Source of the DNA: Entoloma clypeatum
Lineage: Eukaryota; Basidiomycota; Agaricomycetes; Agaricales; Entolomataceae
Length of the DNA stretch: 64,000 nucleotides
Assembly: GCA_963565915.1 (NCBI GenBank)
Contig: OY751490.1
Location: 1,612,001 to 1,676,000, forward strand
Direction: 5' to 3'
Below the pieces are notes generated by a model. The model ran no database searches. It was not told the origin of the DNA and worked only from the letters and a program-made list of their open reading frames with translations. Position numbers and translations under genes: made by a program. Shown here piece after piece: positions 1-10,799 of this stretch. Each line of letters begins with the position of its first letter. Position 1 is the first letter of the stretch.

Positions 1-754
1 CAGATGAGGGAGTTAGCAGCATTGACAGGGCAGCAGGTGTGGACTCAGGTGTCATCTTCAACATGGATGGAGGTGGGGGGGTGGTTATTGATGTGGGGGG
101 AAACATGGGACACATGGGCAAAGATGGGGGTGTCGACATCGGCAGGGACAGAGGCAACAGGGAAGGCGATGGGGACAGGGACATGGACATGGACTCCATG
201 GTAGTTGTCAATATGGAAGGGAGCTTGGTGGTTGTGGCAGCTGCAGACAGAGGGATTTCCCTCCTTCCTTCCTCATAGTCAATTTTCCTTCCTGCCTTGA
301 AGGCATGCTCATACTGTTCTGCAAGCATCGCCTCAAGCTGCGGATGGCTCAGGGTCAGGACGAGGTCTGGCAGCTCGTCAGTTGGAGGGAGTCGTGTTAC
401 AGAATCCATGAACGCTGCCTTCAGCAACAAAAGGCTTGGCATTGTTGGCAACCGCAAAATCGGGGTGTTGGGGGAACTGGCTGTAGAGGGCGGTGGAGTT
501 GTCAGGTCAGCAGTGGCAGGCATGGTCATGGAATCAATGGGGGGTGGGGGACTGGGGTTGTTTGCAGGTATTGTCAGGGTAGTTTTCTTCTTATTTGGTT
601 TTTTGAGCTTATTCGATGGTGGGGGCATGATAACGGGCATGGGCGAGGTCAAAGGGGTTGTGGTAAGGTTCTGTTTGGCTTGCTGAAGGGTGTGGGGCTT
701 GAGCCTGGTGTTTTGCTGATGTGGCGCGATTTTCGGGTTTTCTTGGCGAAGGGT
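1..754 (-). CDS. 3' part of unknown gene (Pro/Ser/Thr/Met-rich protein), cut by window start
   Basis: A minus-strand reading frame stays open from about 754 down to base 1, so it has no stop inside the window. It looks like an exon, because a good 3' splice acceptor (pyrimidine run then TTAG) lies at 755-760 and an in-frame stop would otherwise sit at the junction. Upstream residues are basic and Pro-rich with a KKPNKKK patch. A more ordered helical part follows around 330-400 (motifs LPPTDELPDLVLTLSHPQLE and AEQYEHAFKAGRKI). The last third is low-complexity Pro/Ser/Met. I do not recognise the family. Its position beside retroelement relics makes a transposon-associated or decayed gene possible. 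The plus-strand frames overlapping it are Gly/Val-rich mirror images of the Pro-rich coding strand. Confidence 0.45.
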
Positions 755-1540
755 CTAAGAAAAATTATAAATCATATATCAGTGAGCCTCCATCTGTTTC
801 CTCTCATTAATATCTTGACTTCATCACATTTATGTGTAGATTAACAGCCCACTCAGATGAGAGCCTAGCGTTTTGCCGATGTGGTGTGATTGTGGGTTTA
901 TGATGAGGGAGTGATGTGCTGGCATTGCCTGGCAAAATGGATGGGCTCTATCCTTGCAACGAGTGCAGTTATTTTAGCGGTCTCTTTTGCATCTGAAAGC
1001 CCTTCTAAAACACTTCTAGAACCGATACAGAGATTGTTCTAATCCCATTTATTCACTCTCTCCACCTCAGACTCTGCTTTTTTGGTATTCACACTATCTT
1101 GGCCAACATTGTTCTGCCGATTTGTTGGCCACCACTTGTAATTGAGCTCAATCACCACTCTCTGCACCCTTCTTGTTGCTCAAGGTGATGTAAAAGGGGT
1201 TCAGCAGGTGGACAAAAAATCAATGTTTTCAGCTCTCGAACCTGGTTCTGACCTGAACCAGACCTGGCGAACCCGAACCTGTGGTCCAGGTCCATGTCCA
1301 CAGTTTGCCTGAACCAGACCTGAGGTCCAGGTTTGGGTTCAGCACCAAAGGGGTCAAACCTGGACCAAACCGGACCATGGCCAGTCTAGTACTACTTGTG
1401 CTCCCGATTTTGTCCCATGTTCCTGCCACCTGGTGGACATGATATCTCCTGTTGTGCCCAGTGGCATCTTCAGTACCATATACCTTGGTTCTCTCATGGG
1501 AAATATACCACCTATCAGCACAGCTTTGAATTAACCCACA
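755..1540. other. no gene recognised
   Basis: I see no convincing reading frame or splice pattern here. It contains the degenerate repeat at 1233-1390 and may include the upstream exon(s) of the gene at 1-754. The sequence next to 1541 could be interior of the LTR relic that follows. Confidence 0.4.
1233..1390. repeat. degenerate short tandem repeat
   Basis: Variants of a roughly 12-14 bp unit built from ACCTGAACCAGACC and its near complement GGTCCAGGT recur about ten times. They alternate in orientation so that short inverted repeats form. Translation gives only low-complexity Gly/Pro/Thr/Trp peptides. This is a decayed minisatellite, not coding sequence. Confidence 0.5.
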
Positions 1541-1905
1541 TGTTATAGTAGTATATACCTGTTAAGTAGGTGAAACGTCAGAGCTTCGTCGGAGTCCGTC
1601 GGAGGTCGGACGTAGGACTGAGACCAGAGTGGAACTCTGGAAATGTAGAGGAACAATGAAGGGGAGGGATGTGGCTTCAACGTATGTGTTGCGCCGCCAT
1701 TTGTTGGATAAGGTGTCCCAATTTCAGGAGGTCGGAGAAGAGGTCGGAGGTCCTTGGAGAGATCTTGGTGAGGGACACGCTGACATGGAAGTGGTCGGAT
1801 GATGCTGGAGTTGTGACTCAGACACAGTACTGAGCTCATTGAAGGGTAATGATGGAGGAAGAGCAGAAGATGAGGATGTTGTTGGCGTATTGTACCACGG
1901 CGAGG
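1541..1905 (-). repeat. LTR-like relic (minus orientation)
   Basis: Read on the minus strand, the start near 1900 (GTACAATACGCCAACAACAT) resembles the start of the LTR-like sequence at 14005-14333. The end at 1541 (CTACTATAACA) resembles that repeat's end. Part of the middle (a GCGCAACACA..GTTGAAGCC stretch at about 1670-1690) also resembles the family-B Gypsy LTR. I infer a solo or truncated LTR. The Copia 5' LTR begins 6 bp further right. Confidence 0.35.
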
Positions 1906-1910
1906 ATCTC

Positions 1911-2219
1911 TGTTGAAACTTTTCCATCACGTAGATTAGATTAGATTAGATTACATCACGTGACCTTTACATATCTTCGTTACATACTTGTTTGGTTGGT
2001 ACAAACAGTAGTACGGTATATAAGACCAGGAAACTGTCAATATCATCAAGTTGTCTCTTGACTCTTAACCAGCTCCATCGCTCTCACCAGCCTCAACCGC
2101 TCTCACCAGACTTACCCCCTCCAAACCATGTAAGTGACCATAGCGGTATCGTAGAGTACTTCCACTGTAGCCGTGTTGCTCAGTACACCTGTGGCTAGCG
2201 CCCAGGTGGAACTTCAACA
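1911..2219 (+). repeat. Copia 5' LTR
   Basis: It begins TGTTGAAACT and ends GGAACTTCAACA, so the termini are the inverted pair TGTTGAA/TTCAACA. It contains three GATTA units, two CATCACGT(G) boxes (an E-box-like CACGTG at about 1956) and a TATA box (GGTATATAAG at about 2015) that should set the transcript start in the R region. The same sequence from 1911 to 2192 recurs at 7382-7663. Confidence 0.9.
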
Positions 2220-2232
2220 GGTTATGGGCCCC
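2220..2232 (+). promoter_or_regulatory. primer-binding site (initiator tRNA-Met half-tRNA type)
   Basis: GGTTATGGGCCCC lies directly after the 5' LTR. It matches the internal-iMet primer site known from Drosophila copia (GGTTATGGGCCC), where a 5' half of initiator tRNA-Met primes minus-strand DNA synthesis. Confidence 0.75.
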
Positions 2233-2579
2233 GGATAGCAGAGGGACTTGGGAAACGCTGGCAACAGCGAGTACCTGCCCACTCTACCCTGGTTGGCAAA
2301 GAACCGATCGAAAGATCTAGGTTCTGAGTCATACTTCTTCACATATGAACCTGGGAACGTCATTACGACAAGTACCTTCATGAGACGTCCCTAAGGGGAT
2401 TGACCTAGTACACTCCATGTGGAAACGTTGATCGCACCTTATACGTTTCTGACATATAAAGGGTTTTCCCATGACCGCTATTCCTGAAGGGAATATGTCA
2501 TAAGGAATCATTCAATTGTTTTCTCGAATCATATTCATAACACATCACTGATTGAGAACCCTTTTTAGATTCATTCACA

Positions 2580-4274
2580 ATGTCTACCTCTCGTTCTGCC
2601 CTCGACACAATCACTGCCTTTGACGGCATCGACTACCGGAGCTGGGCCGAGAAAATGAAGTCTTACCTCCTCCATCAAGGAGTCTGGCGCCTTGTTTCTG
2701 GCGACATCCCCCGCCCTGTCATCGCCGACTTCACCACCACAGTCTCCACCCCTGGGGCCACTGCTACTGCTCCCCCTGTGCTGGCCACCATGGTCGACCA
2801 GCCCGGCTTCCGCAAAGAAGAAAAAGCCTTGATCAGGGACGACGACGTAGCTCTTGGGGCGATACGCCTGAAGGTCTCCGAGGCGATCAGACGCCACATC
2901 AAGGACGCCACTTCCTCAAAAGACGCCTGGAGGTCATTAAAGGATGCCTACTCCAAGGTATCCCCGGCTGTCATCTTCAGCGACTTCAAGGCCGCCGCCA
3001 CCTACAAGCTCTCTGGACGCGACCCCGTCCCTGAAATTGAACGCTTGGGGTCTCTTTTCGCTCGGCTCGCCGATTCGAACTTTGATGTCCCCGATCTAAT
3101 GCAGGCAATGATCCTGGCAAATGCAATTCCCGACGCCTGGTCGTCACTCTCCACCGCCCTCTTTCAGGTCTATGACGCCGACGACTTCACATACAAAGCC
3201 GTCGCGGAAAGCATCATATCAGAATACCGGCGCAAGTATTCGATTGGGTCCACTCGTACGTCCAACGAGCAGGCCCGGAAAATCTCCGGGACAAAGCGCA
3301 AGGGGCAGGACCCCAAATGGGAAAAGCAGCAAAAGCCGAGTACCTCGCAGAACAACGCTGACGAGCAGCCTAACTCAACTGACCATAGTACCGCTTCTGA
3401 AAAGAAGAAGGGAAAAGGACGCTGGCGCAATCAGAAGAAAAACGCCAACACTGCGGACAACGCGTCCGACCATGTGGAAGAAACGGTTGAGTTTGTTGCT
3501 CCTGCCATCCACTTTCCTCCTCCTCCGACACCGTCCTTCACAACTGTCACTGGGCGCGGAAAAACAATGAGTACCGCCCAGCCAGACTCTCAAAAGATGC
3601 AGTCGCTCCTTCAGCGAATGAACCCCCCTCCGTCACTGTACACTGGGCTTCCTTCTGGAAAACCATCCGTGTGGAAAAAGAACGACCATGTCCGCAAACT
3701 CGCGCGCGGCATTGGTGCTCGCCCCTCAGGATCGAATCTTCGTATCCTAGACACCATCATTCCTGACATCGACAAAAGGCCGGCTAAACAGCGTCGCGTA
3801 GCCCCGTCGATAGAAGAATCGCTGAAAATGATGGACATAGACCATCAAAGTGAGCGGATGGGGCCGGAACAATTCGAAGATGGGCTGATTGAACTTGACG
3901 GTTCGTCACATATTTCTCTCAAACTTGACCAAATGGGAAACGCTAATAATCACGCACAGACGTTTGAATACATATTAGCTAGTACCGATGCAGATAGTAT
4001 AGATCTCTTTAGTGATGATCTGTACAAAAAATATATCAAACATTCCGCGTCCTGCACACACTGCAAAGAGAGAGAACGCGCTCAGTGGATCTTAGATTCC
4101 GGCGCATCATTACACTTTACCCATGAGTTCAAAGACTTCGCGTATTACAGGCCTCTCAAGGCTAAGCGATTTGTCCAAACAGCTGCAAAGGGAAAGAAAC
4201 TGGAAATTCTCGGAGTTGGGGCCGTTCCAGTACGGCATACCCTAAATGGGGAAACTAAAACCCATCTCCTATGA
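2580..4274 (+). CDS. gag-pr: Copia Gag and protease part of the polyprotein, ends at in-frame TGA
   Basis: 564 residues from the first ATG after the leader. Residues 1-230 are the Copia Gag/UBN2-type capsid region (motif DGIDYRSWAEKMKSYL near the start). A Lys/Arg-rich stretch at about 240-300 (KKKGKGRWRNQKK) seems to replace the usual CCHC zinc knuckle, which I do not find. The aspartic protease active site WILDSGAS is at about 503-510. The frame stops at TGA 4272-4274, but the same frame goes on directly into pol with conserved Copia residues on both sides. The stop is therefore either a nonsense mutation (CGA to TGA is plausible) or a read-through stop between protease and integrase. Confidence 0.9.
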   Translation: MSTSRSALDTITAFDGIDYRSWAEKMKSYLLHQGVWRLVSGDIPRPVIADFTTTVSTPGATATAPPVLATMVDQPGFRKEEKALIRDDDVALGAIRLKVSEAIRRHIKDATSSKDAWRSLKDAYSKVSPAVIFSDFKAAATYKLSGRDPVPEIERLGSLFARLADSNFDVPDLMQAMILANAIPDAWSSLSTALFQVYDADDFTYKAVAESIISEYRRKYSIGSTRTSNEQARKISGTKRKGQDPKWEKQQKPSTSQNNADEQPNSTDHSTASEKKKGKGRWRNQKKNANTADNASDHVEETVEFVAPAIHFPPPPTPSFTTVTGRGKTMSTAQPDSQKMQSLLQRMNPPPSLYTGLPSGKPSVWKKNDHVRKLARGIGARPSGSNLRILDTIIPDIDKRPAKQRRVAPSIEESLKMMDIDHQSERMGPEQFEDGLIELDGSSHISLKLDQMGNANNHAQTFEYILASTDADSIDLFSDDLYKKYIKHSASCTHCKERERAQWILDSGASLHFTHEFKDFAYYRPLKAKRFVQTAAKGKKLEILGVGAVPVRHTLNGETKTHLL

Positions 4275-4295
4275 CCGGTATTTTATATTCCGGAT

Positions 4296-7200
4296 ATGGA
4301 CACATGTCTATTGTCCCTAGGCGTCTTCCTTAACCATGGTTACAAAGTTGATGGAATGCGCGGAGAAATTAATATCTCTAAAGGGCTGAACAAAATACAG
4401 TTTTCGCCTCATTTCATCGGACAAACCATTTACTGGTTAGACACTGAAATACGCTATGACCAAATCCACGCGATCTCTAGTGAAATCACTGTTGAAACCT
4501 GGCATAAACGTCTTGGCCACCCAAATGACCAGGCGCTTAATAAAATTCCCACTAGTACCAAAGGAGTACCCAGGACGTTAGTACGTGAGAAATCACAGGA
4601 AAGCTGCACGGGGTGCCTCAAAGGGAAAATGCCGAATCAATCTTATCCTAACTCGATGACAAGGGCTGTCAAACCCTTTGATTTGATCCATTCGGATTTG
4701 AAGCAGATATCCACGGCATCGTACCATAAGTACAAATATTTCCTTACCTTTTTGGACGATTTTTCATCCCATGTCTGGGTCGTCTTGCTTAGGAAGAAGT
4801 CAGGCGCCATCACGGCGCTGAAACAATTCCTTGCGATGATCCAGAATCAATTTGCCGCTACCCCTAAAAAGTGGCGGGTTGATGGAGGTGGAGAATTTGA
4901 CGAATACAAGGATGTACTTGCCGATCATGGAATTCTGATCGATGTCACGCTCCCATATCAGCACCAGCAGAATGGTAGAGCAGAAAGGATCAATCGAACA
5001 CTATGGGAAAAATCTCAGGCATTGCGCTTCGATGCATGCTTACCGCCCATGTGGTGGGAATTCTGTTTGGAACACGCAGCATTTCTCTACAACAGAACCC
5101 CCATGCAGCGTCTTGAATGGAAAACCCCTTACTCCAGGGTGACCAATGAGATCCCCGACATGTCTAGTGTCAGAGTATTCGGATGTCAGGCATATGTATA
5201 TATCCCAAAGGAGAAACGTAGGAACTCCCTGGAATCAAGATCCCGATTGATGATTTATCTCGGATCGAAACCAGGGGTCAAAGGATACCGCTTCATGGAT
5301 CCTGAAACCAACACGATTTTCATGGGCGGGAAAGCTATCTTTGATGAAAGCAAGTACCCTAGATGCCACATTGACCCGTTGCCAGAAAACCACCCAGAAA
5401 TGGAAAACCCAGAGCCGGCTGATGAGTTTGAGGATCTCATTCCCGGCAGCAACGATGACGATAGTCACAACGAAACACCTCATATCCCAGTTCCCATTGA
5501 ACAGGATCAACCTGAATCAGATAACGAACTGCCTGCCAGTGAGCCTGATGACGAACCACGAGTACCCACTCCGGAACCCGAGCAAGTACCAGATCGACCG
5601 ATCAGGGAACGACGAGTTTGGAAGATGCCAGGAAGCATCTATGGGGAAGACACTCCAGCGTCTGATCTTGAAAAATTAGATCGAAGACGGAGATTGGGCG
5701 GTCAAACGGCATGGATGAATGACCTCCTGATGGAGGCAATATCAGTCCAAGTTGGCATCGTTGAAATGTCCCATAAAGACATATACCCTCTTCCAAATAA
5801 AGAAGACTGGTATGCGGCTGAACGTAAAGAGCTAGACATGCTCAAACGCCGCGGGGTGATCACAGAGCTAGTACCCCTGCCTGCAGGAAGGAAAGCTCTA
5901 AGGAACAAATGGGTTTACAATGAAAAGTCTGACGGGCGCCTGAAAGCACGCCTTGTCGCAAAAGGATTTTCACAAGTAGAAGGGATCGACTTTGATCAGA
6001 TCTTCTCACCAGTCGTAAGATATGAAACCGTCCGACTAATACTGGCATTGACAGCCCTTGAAGGGTGGTTCATGACTCTTTTGGACGTCTCATCAGCCTT
6101 CCTCTATGGAACGCTCCGTGAAGTCATCTACATGCGACAGCCTGAGGGCTACATAGTAAAAGGGAAAGAACACCTCGTGTACCAACTATTCAAAGCTCTA
6201 TATGGACTTAAGCAGGCCGCATTAGCCTGGTGGAGGGAACTTGATTCCTCCATGAAAAAGCTCGGCTTTGTCTGGCTTCACTCCGATGCGGGAGTATTCA
6301 TTCACAAAAGTACCAACGGGGAAATTGTAATTGCCGTCATCTATGTCGACGACTCTGCTTTTCTCAGCACAAACCGGGAATATACGCTAGAAAAGAAGAA
6401 GGCCTTCATGACAACATGGGAATGTAGGGACCTAGGTCACCTAGTGCCCGATGGGGAACCAAAGGAATTTCTCTCAATCCAAATAAGGCAACGTGGGAAG
6501 AGGATCTTCATTGATCAAGTACCTTACCTTGAGAAAATTCTGGCACGCATGGGGATGAGCGAATCTAATGCCACCCATACCCCACTCCCTACGGGCTACA
6601 AACCCATGGCGTCCGAAGATGAACCCAATGCGGAACTCCGATCTAAGTACCAATCCGTCATCGGATCACTCCTATATCTGATGATCGGAACGAGGCCTGA
6701 CATCTGCTTTGCTGTAATCAAAATGTCCCAATTTTCCGCAAATCCCACCAAACGCCATTTAGAGGTGGCTAGGGATATTTGCAGATATTTAAAGGCAACA
6801 AAAAATTACGCGATCATGTACGATGGGGACTCAGGGAAAGGGATCTATGCATTCACAGACTCCGACTGGGCGTCAGATGAAAACACGAGGAGGTCTACCA
6901 CCGGCTTCTTCATATCACTGGCGTCTGGAGCGATAACATGGGTATCATCGGCGCAAAAGACCATCGCCCTCTCTTCTACAGAAGCAGAGTATATGGCGCT
7001 ATCAGATTGCAGTCGCGCAGCAACATGGCTGAGAAGCATGCTTGCCGAACTTGGAATGCAGATCGGATCAGTACCGATCTATGGAGATAACAACGGCTCC
7101 GTCTTTATCGCATCCAACCCTGTAACTGAGAAGCGATCCAAGCACATTGACGTGCAATTCCACTTCGTCAGAGAAAAAGTCTCCGAAGGAATTATTACGG

Positions 7201-7307
7201 TCGAATTCATCAAAGGAGTAAATAACCCTGCAGACCTTTTAACTAAGAATCTGGGGAAAATCCTCTTTTCCAAGTTTATCCCGTACTTCGGATTGATAAA
7301 GAACTAG
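4296..7307 (+). CDS. pol: Copia Pol: integrase, reverse transcriptase, RNase H
   Basis: Same frame as the gag-protease ORF; reading actually resumes at 4275 and the first Met is at 4296. The GAG-pre-integrase zinc-binding region (WHKRLGHPND with CTGCLKGK) is followed by the integrase core, with catalytic Asp at 4695 (HSDL), Asp at 4881 (VDGGGEF) and Glu at 4983 (GRAERINR). An acidic linker, the RVT_2 reverse transcriptase (NKWVYNEKSDGRLKARLVAK; YVDD at about 6342-6353) and Copia RNase H (DSDWASDENTRRSTTG; SSTEAEYMALSD) follow. The end (KHIDVQFHF..NPADLLTKNL) is typical of full-length Copia. No further stop or frameshift was seen, and all catalytic residues are present. If the TGA is read through or repaired by a sister copy, the element looks capable of movement. 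Confidence 0.93.
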   Translation: MDTCLLSLGVFLNHGYKVDGMRGEINISKGLNKIQFSPHFIGQTIYWLDTEIRYDQIHAISSEITVETWHKRLGHPNDQALNKIPTSTKGVPRTLVREKSQESCTGCLKGKMPNQSYPNSMTRAVKPFDLIHSDLKQISTASYHKYKYFLTFLDDFSSHVWVVLLRKKSGAITALKQFLAMIQNQFAATPKKWRVDGGGEFDEYKDVLADHGILIDVTLPYQHQQNGRAERINRTLWEKSQALRFDACLPPMWWEFCLEHAAFLYNRTPMQRLEWKTPYSRVTNEIPDMSSVRVFGCQAYVYIPKEKRRNSLESRSRLMIYLGSKPGVKGYRFMDPETNTIFMGGKAIFDESKYPRCHIDPLPENHPEMENPEPADEFEDLIPGSNDDDSHNETPHIPVPIEQDQPESDNELPASEPDDEPRVPTPEPEQVPDRPIRERRVWKMPGSIYGEDTPASDLEKLDRRRRLGGQTAWMNDLLMEAISVQVGIVEMSHKDIYPLPNKEDWYAAERKELDMLKRRGVITELVPLPAGRKALRNKWVYNEKSDGRLKARLVAKGFSQVEGIDFDQIFSPVVRYETVRLILALTALEGWFMTLLDVSSAFLYGTLREVIYMRQPEGYIVKGKEHLVYQLFKALYGLKQAALAWWRELDSSMKKLGFVWLHSDAGVFIHKSTNGEIVIAVIYVDDSAFLSTNREYTLEKKKAFMTTWECRDLGHLVPDGEPKEFLSIQIRQRGKRIFIDQVPYLEKILARMGMSESNATHTPLPTGYKPMASEDEPNAELRSKYQSVIGSLLYLMIGTRPDICFAVIKMSQFSANPTKRHLEVARDICRYLKATKNYAIMYDGDSGKGIYAFTDSDWASDENTRRSTTGFFISLASGAITWVSSAQKTIALSSTEAEYMALSDCSRAATWLRSMLAELGMQIGSVPIYGDNNGSVFIASNPVTEKRSKHIDVQFHFVREKVSEGIITVEFIKGVNNPADLLTKNLGKILFSKFIPYFGLIKN

Positions 7308-7373
7308 GCGAAACAGAGTACCTATATATATGTGGGAAAAAGTAAGATGTATTTAGAAGTATGTACTAAATAT

Positions 7374-7381
7374 GGGGGGGG
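7374..7381 (+). promoter_or_regulatory. Copia polypurine tract
   Basis: A run of eight G directly before the 3' LTR start at 7382, the expected plus-strand priming position. Confidence 0.7.
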
Positions 7382-7663
7382 TGTTGAAACTTTTCCATCA
7401 CGTAGATTAGATTAGATTAGATTACATCACGTGACCTTTACATATCTTCGTTACATACTTGTTTGGTTGGTACAAACAGTAGTACGGTATATAAGACCAG
7501 GAAACTGTCAATATCATCAAGTTGTCTCTTGACTCTTAACCAGCTCCATCGCTCTCACCAGCCTCAACCGCTCTCACCAGACTTACCCCCTCCAAACCAT
7601 GTAAGTGACCATAGCGGTATCGTAGAGTACTTCCACTGTAGCCGTGTTGCTCAGTACACCTGT
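7382..7663 (+). repeat. Copia 3' LTR, lacking its last 27 bp
   Basis: Same as 1911-2192 as far as I can read, then broken after CAGTACACCTGT. The missing end (GGCTAGCG..CTTCAACA in the 5' LTR) is replaced by minus-strand Gypsy family-A pol, matching the intact copy up to about 62775. The junction shows no clear homology between the two parents. Confidence 0.9.
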
Positions 7664-9648
7664 CCACTTACTGTCCTCTGTTGGTTGGGACAGTACTGCT
7701 CCGGTTGCAAAGTCCGAGCTATCCGCTTCTATCTGCCACTCCTTTTCATGATCAGCTAAGACCAGGATCAGAGTGGATGTAATCCTCCGCTTCAACTCCG
7801 CAAATGCGGACACTTCTCCCTCCTTCCAAGACCAGAGGTGCCCTTTCTTTGTGAGCTCAAAAAGAGGGCGCACGATGTCCGAAAACCCTTCAATAAAATG
7901 GCGATAGAAGTTAGTGAATCCCAGAAAGGACTGTACTTCTCAGACGTTTGTCAGAGCAGGCCACTCCGCGATCCCCGCTACCTTCACCGGATCCATCTCT
8001 ACGTGTCCTTGTTCAATAATAAGGCCTAGGTATTCAATGTGTGTTTGTTCAAACTCGCATTTCTCTGGTTTTAGATAGAGTTTGTGTTCGCAAAGTCATT
8101 CCAGTATGATCCATGTGACTCTCCGATGCTCCGCAAGGGTCTCCATGAAGATGAGTATATCGTCAAGGTAAACACAGACTACACCTTCAGTGATAAGGTC
8201 CTGAAAGATCTCATTCATCATAGTCTGGAATGTGGATGGACTATTAGTGAGGCCGAAGAACATCACCAATGGTTCATAGAGTCCGTGATTGGTCCGAAAA
8301 GCGGCCTTCCACTTGTCTCCGGGTTTTATCTGCACATTGTTGTAGCCCCAGCGGATGTCGAGCTTGGTGAAGTATTGAGCACATTGAAGTTTATTGATCA
8401 GTTTGGATATGAGTGGAAGCGGATACTTGTTTTTGATAGTTTTGGAGTTGAGTGACCGGTAGTCTTGTACAAGACGAAGGGAGCCATCCTTCTTCTTGAT
8501 GTAAAATACCGGAGATGCCATCAGAGACTTGGAAGGGCGGATCCGACCAGTTGCAAGGTTTTTCTCCAAAAATGCGTCGAGTTCCTTCTGTTTGTTCGGA
8601 GCAAGTGGATATACCTTACAACCCGCCGGAGAGGCATCTGGAACAAGTTCAATGGCGTGGTCCCAAGTCCGCTCTTCCGGTAAGGTGTCGAAAGAGGTCT
8701 TTGAGAATATGTCTTCAAAGTCAAACAAGTGGTCTGGTACAGAGTCGCAGAAAGATTTAGGTTTTTGGTTACTGAGGAAGGCCTCCGATAGACGTTGCGA
8801 GATATTGGATGAAGCGCGGATGAACTCCGCCTCCGCGGGTACTGTTCCGACAAAAAGGCGATCTCCCTCCTCAAACTCATCCTCTTCCTCAGTGCCTTCC
8901 GCTAACTCCTCCGCTTCCTCTCCTTCTGTGACATCCTCCACCCATGGGCCAGGTGGAGCCTCCTCCTCTAGACCGGACGTCAGAGTGGAACCCATCCGAC
9001 AGGCTCAGATGCAGACTTGTTCAAACTTCTGCTCCTTCCGCTCTTGGGCTGCCTCCTGGTGGCATGTCCGACATTGTGCAGGACACCAGCTCATCTTCAC
9101 TTCCCCTGAAGTCCAATCTACCTCGGGGTTGTGTTCTTTGAGCCAAGTGAAGCCTAACACAATTTCTTGTTTTCCCAAACTTGTGACTGCAAGCTGGGTC
9201 CGTTCTGAGTGATTCCGATAGCGGAGCACTACATCCAACACCTCCGTTATTGCTCCGGCCTCGTTTGGAGTTTCGTCGATGTTGTATACCGGAATTGCGC
9301 ATTGAAGTTTTCGAGTAGAGGGTCGATGTTTCTCAACCAGAGTGCGTTCAATAAACGACCCTGTTGCCCCGCTGTCAAGTAAGGCCTTTGTGATAGTGTG
9401 TCTTTGGTGTCGGTAGCTTCAAGAACTATGTCTAGTTCAATAGAATTGTCGGAGTGAGCGGAGGCGAGGACATATTGTTTTGGAAGCCGACGCTCCCATT
9501 TAGAGAGGCGAAGGCGGATGGGATTTGCGGAGTTGGGTGCGACTATGGGATCGTTTGCAGGCTTAGAGATGGAGGGTATAGGATCATATTGTTCCATAAA
9601 TAAGGCAGCATAACAATTTTTAGCAGACAACGAGGGCGCACTGTTCAC
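7664..9648 (-). pseudogene. Gypsy family-A pol remnant (protease to RNase H)
   Basis: Collinear with the open pol of the copy at 60788-62770. The protease region (9648-9247) is frameshifted. A long open piece at 8995-8096 holds the reverse transcriptase with conserved YLDD. RNase H begins at about 7873-7664 before the sequence ends at the Copia LTR. Several frameshifts, one close to 8100, and substitutions interrupt it. It keeps the wild-type YLDD that the otherwise better copy at 59167 has lost. Confidence 0.85.
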
Positions 9649-10799
9649 TCGCTGTGGGGAGGAAAATCCTCCTGTCCTTCCTCCGACTCCGCAGACTCCG
9701 TGGGCAGAACGGAGTTGCCTTCCGCTGCGTCCTTGACCACGAGTTGTTCCATAACAAACTCATCCTGCTCCTCCGTTGTCATGAAGCGAACGTCGAAGCG
9801 AAGGGGGGATTCACGACTAAAGTGACCCGTTTTGTTACATCTGAAGCATGCATTGGCATTCTTGCCTTTGACGCGTGAAGTATCAATGTCCATTGCATTG
9901 GGGTCCCTTGTTGGCGGAGCGGATGCGGATGCGAGCGGAGCTGTATGCGGAGTGAATGGAATGTAGGGGCGAGGGAATACTGAGGTGCCAGGTACTCATG
10001 GTCCGACAACGTTGCGGAAGGCGGAGGTGCGGGTCGGAGCAGTGGCTTTGAAGGCTTTGTTGGCAATCCTATTGTCGTCATTGACTCGTGCTGCAGAGTA
10101 CCACTCATTGGGGTTGTCATCCGCAGGCCGTCCATGGGTCAGGGTGGCAATCTTGTTCTGAATGTCGGAATGGAGACCATGGCGGAATTTGAGTACGATG
10201 TTGGTATCCTCCTGATAGCCCGCTTTGTCAATGTAGTCTTTGAACTCGTCAATATAGGTCTCGACATCCCGTTGACCTTGATAATAGGATTCTCCTTCGA
10301 GGATCAGTCTCGCATCCTGTTCCTCATTCTTCGGAGTGAACTCCACTGTAAAGACTGCACAGAAGTCCACCCAAGTCCGATAAGGCGGAGCACCGGTTCT
10401 CCGCTCCTGTCGGATAATGCGATCCACAAAGCATGCTGCGCATCCACTCTTCATGAAAGATAAGGCCCAATAAATTTTAGCGTGGTCGTCTGCAAACTGT
10501 TCCGGAGCCAGCCCCATAAACAATTCACAGGAGTTTAGAAAGGTCCAGCCATTTGCGCGTGATCCATCAAAGTCTGACAGATTGGCAGGTTTTGCTCGAC
10601 GCACGCCCGGATTGGCCGGAGCGAGCGGAGCGGGTATAATAGCGGGTGCGGGAGCAGCTGGGATAGGTGGCGGAGCTAGGGCAGGAATTGTGTTGAAGGC
10701 GAGGAGGAGTTGGTCAAGTTGAGTAGAGATATTGGTGAGAGTTTGACATTGTTCCTGGAACTTGTGCTCAAGCTGTTCAAGGCAATTGGGGTTGTCCAT
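9645..10799 (-). pseudogene. Gypsy family-A gag remnant
   Basis: It starts at ATG 10799 with the family-A Gag N-terminus and follows the 384-residue Gag of the copy at 59634 throughout. A TGA at 9996 (AGA in the other copy) ends the first 267 residues, and the frame is then shifted. The CCHC zinc knuckle CFRCNKTGHFSRES has lost its last cysteine (Ser instead). Nonfunctional. Confidence 0.85.

Larger units (their letters stand above)
1911..7663 (+). mobile_element. Ty1/Copia LTR retrotransposon, 3' LTR truncated
   Basis: A 309-bp 5' LTR, primer-binding site, gag, protease, integrase, reverse transcriptase, RNase H, polypurine tract and 3' LTR follow each other in the order that defines Copia (integrase before RT). 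The shared LTR parts look identical by eye, indicating a recent insertion. The last 27 bp of the 3' LTR are missing and the sequence passes directly into a minus-strand Gypsy pol fragment, so the right end was deleted or rearranged after insertion. No target-site duplication can be assigned. The only coding lesion seen is one in-frame TGA at 4272. Confidence 0.93.

Noticed and set aside
8529..9212. 227-codon plus-strand frame inside the decayed Gypsy
   Set aside because: Mirror frame of family-A pol. The same mirror frame (61225-61908, minus) appears opposite the intact copy, so it is a shadow of conserved coding sequence, not a gene.
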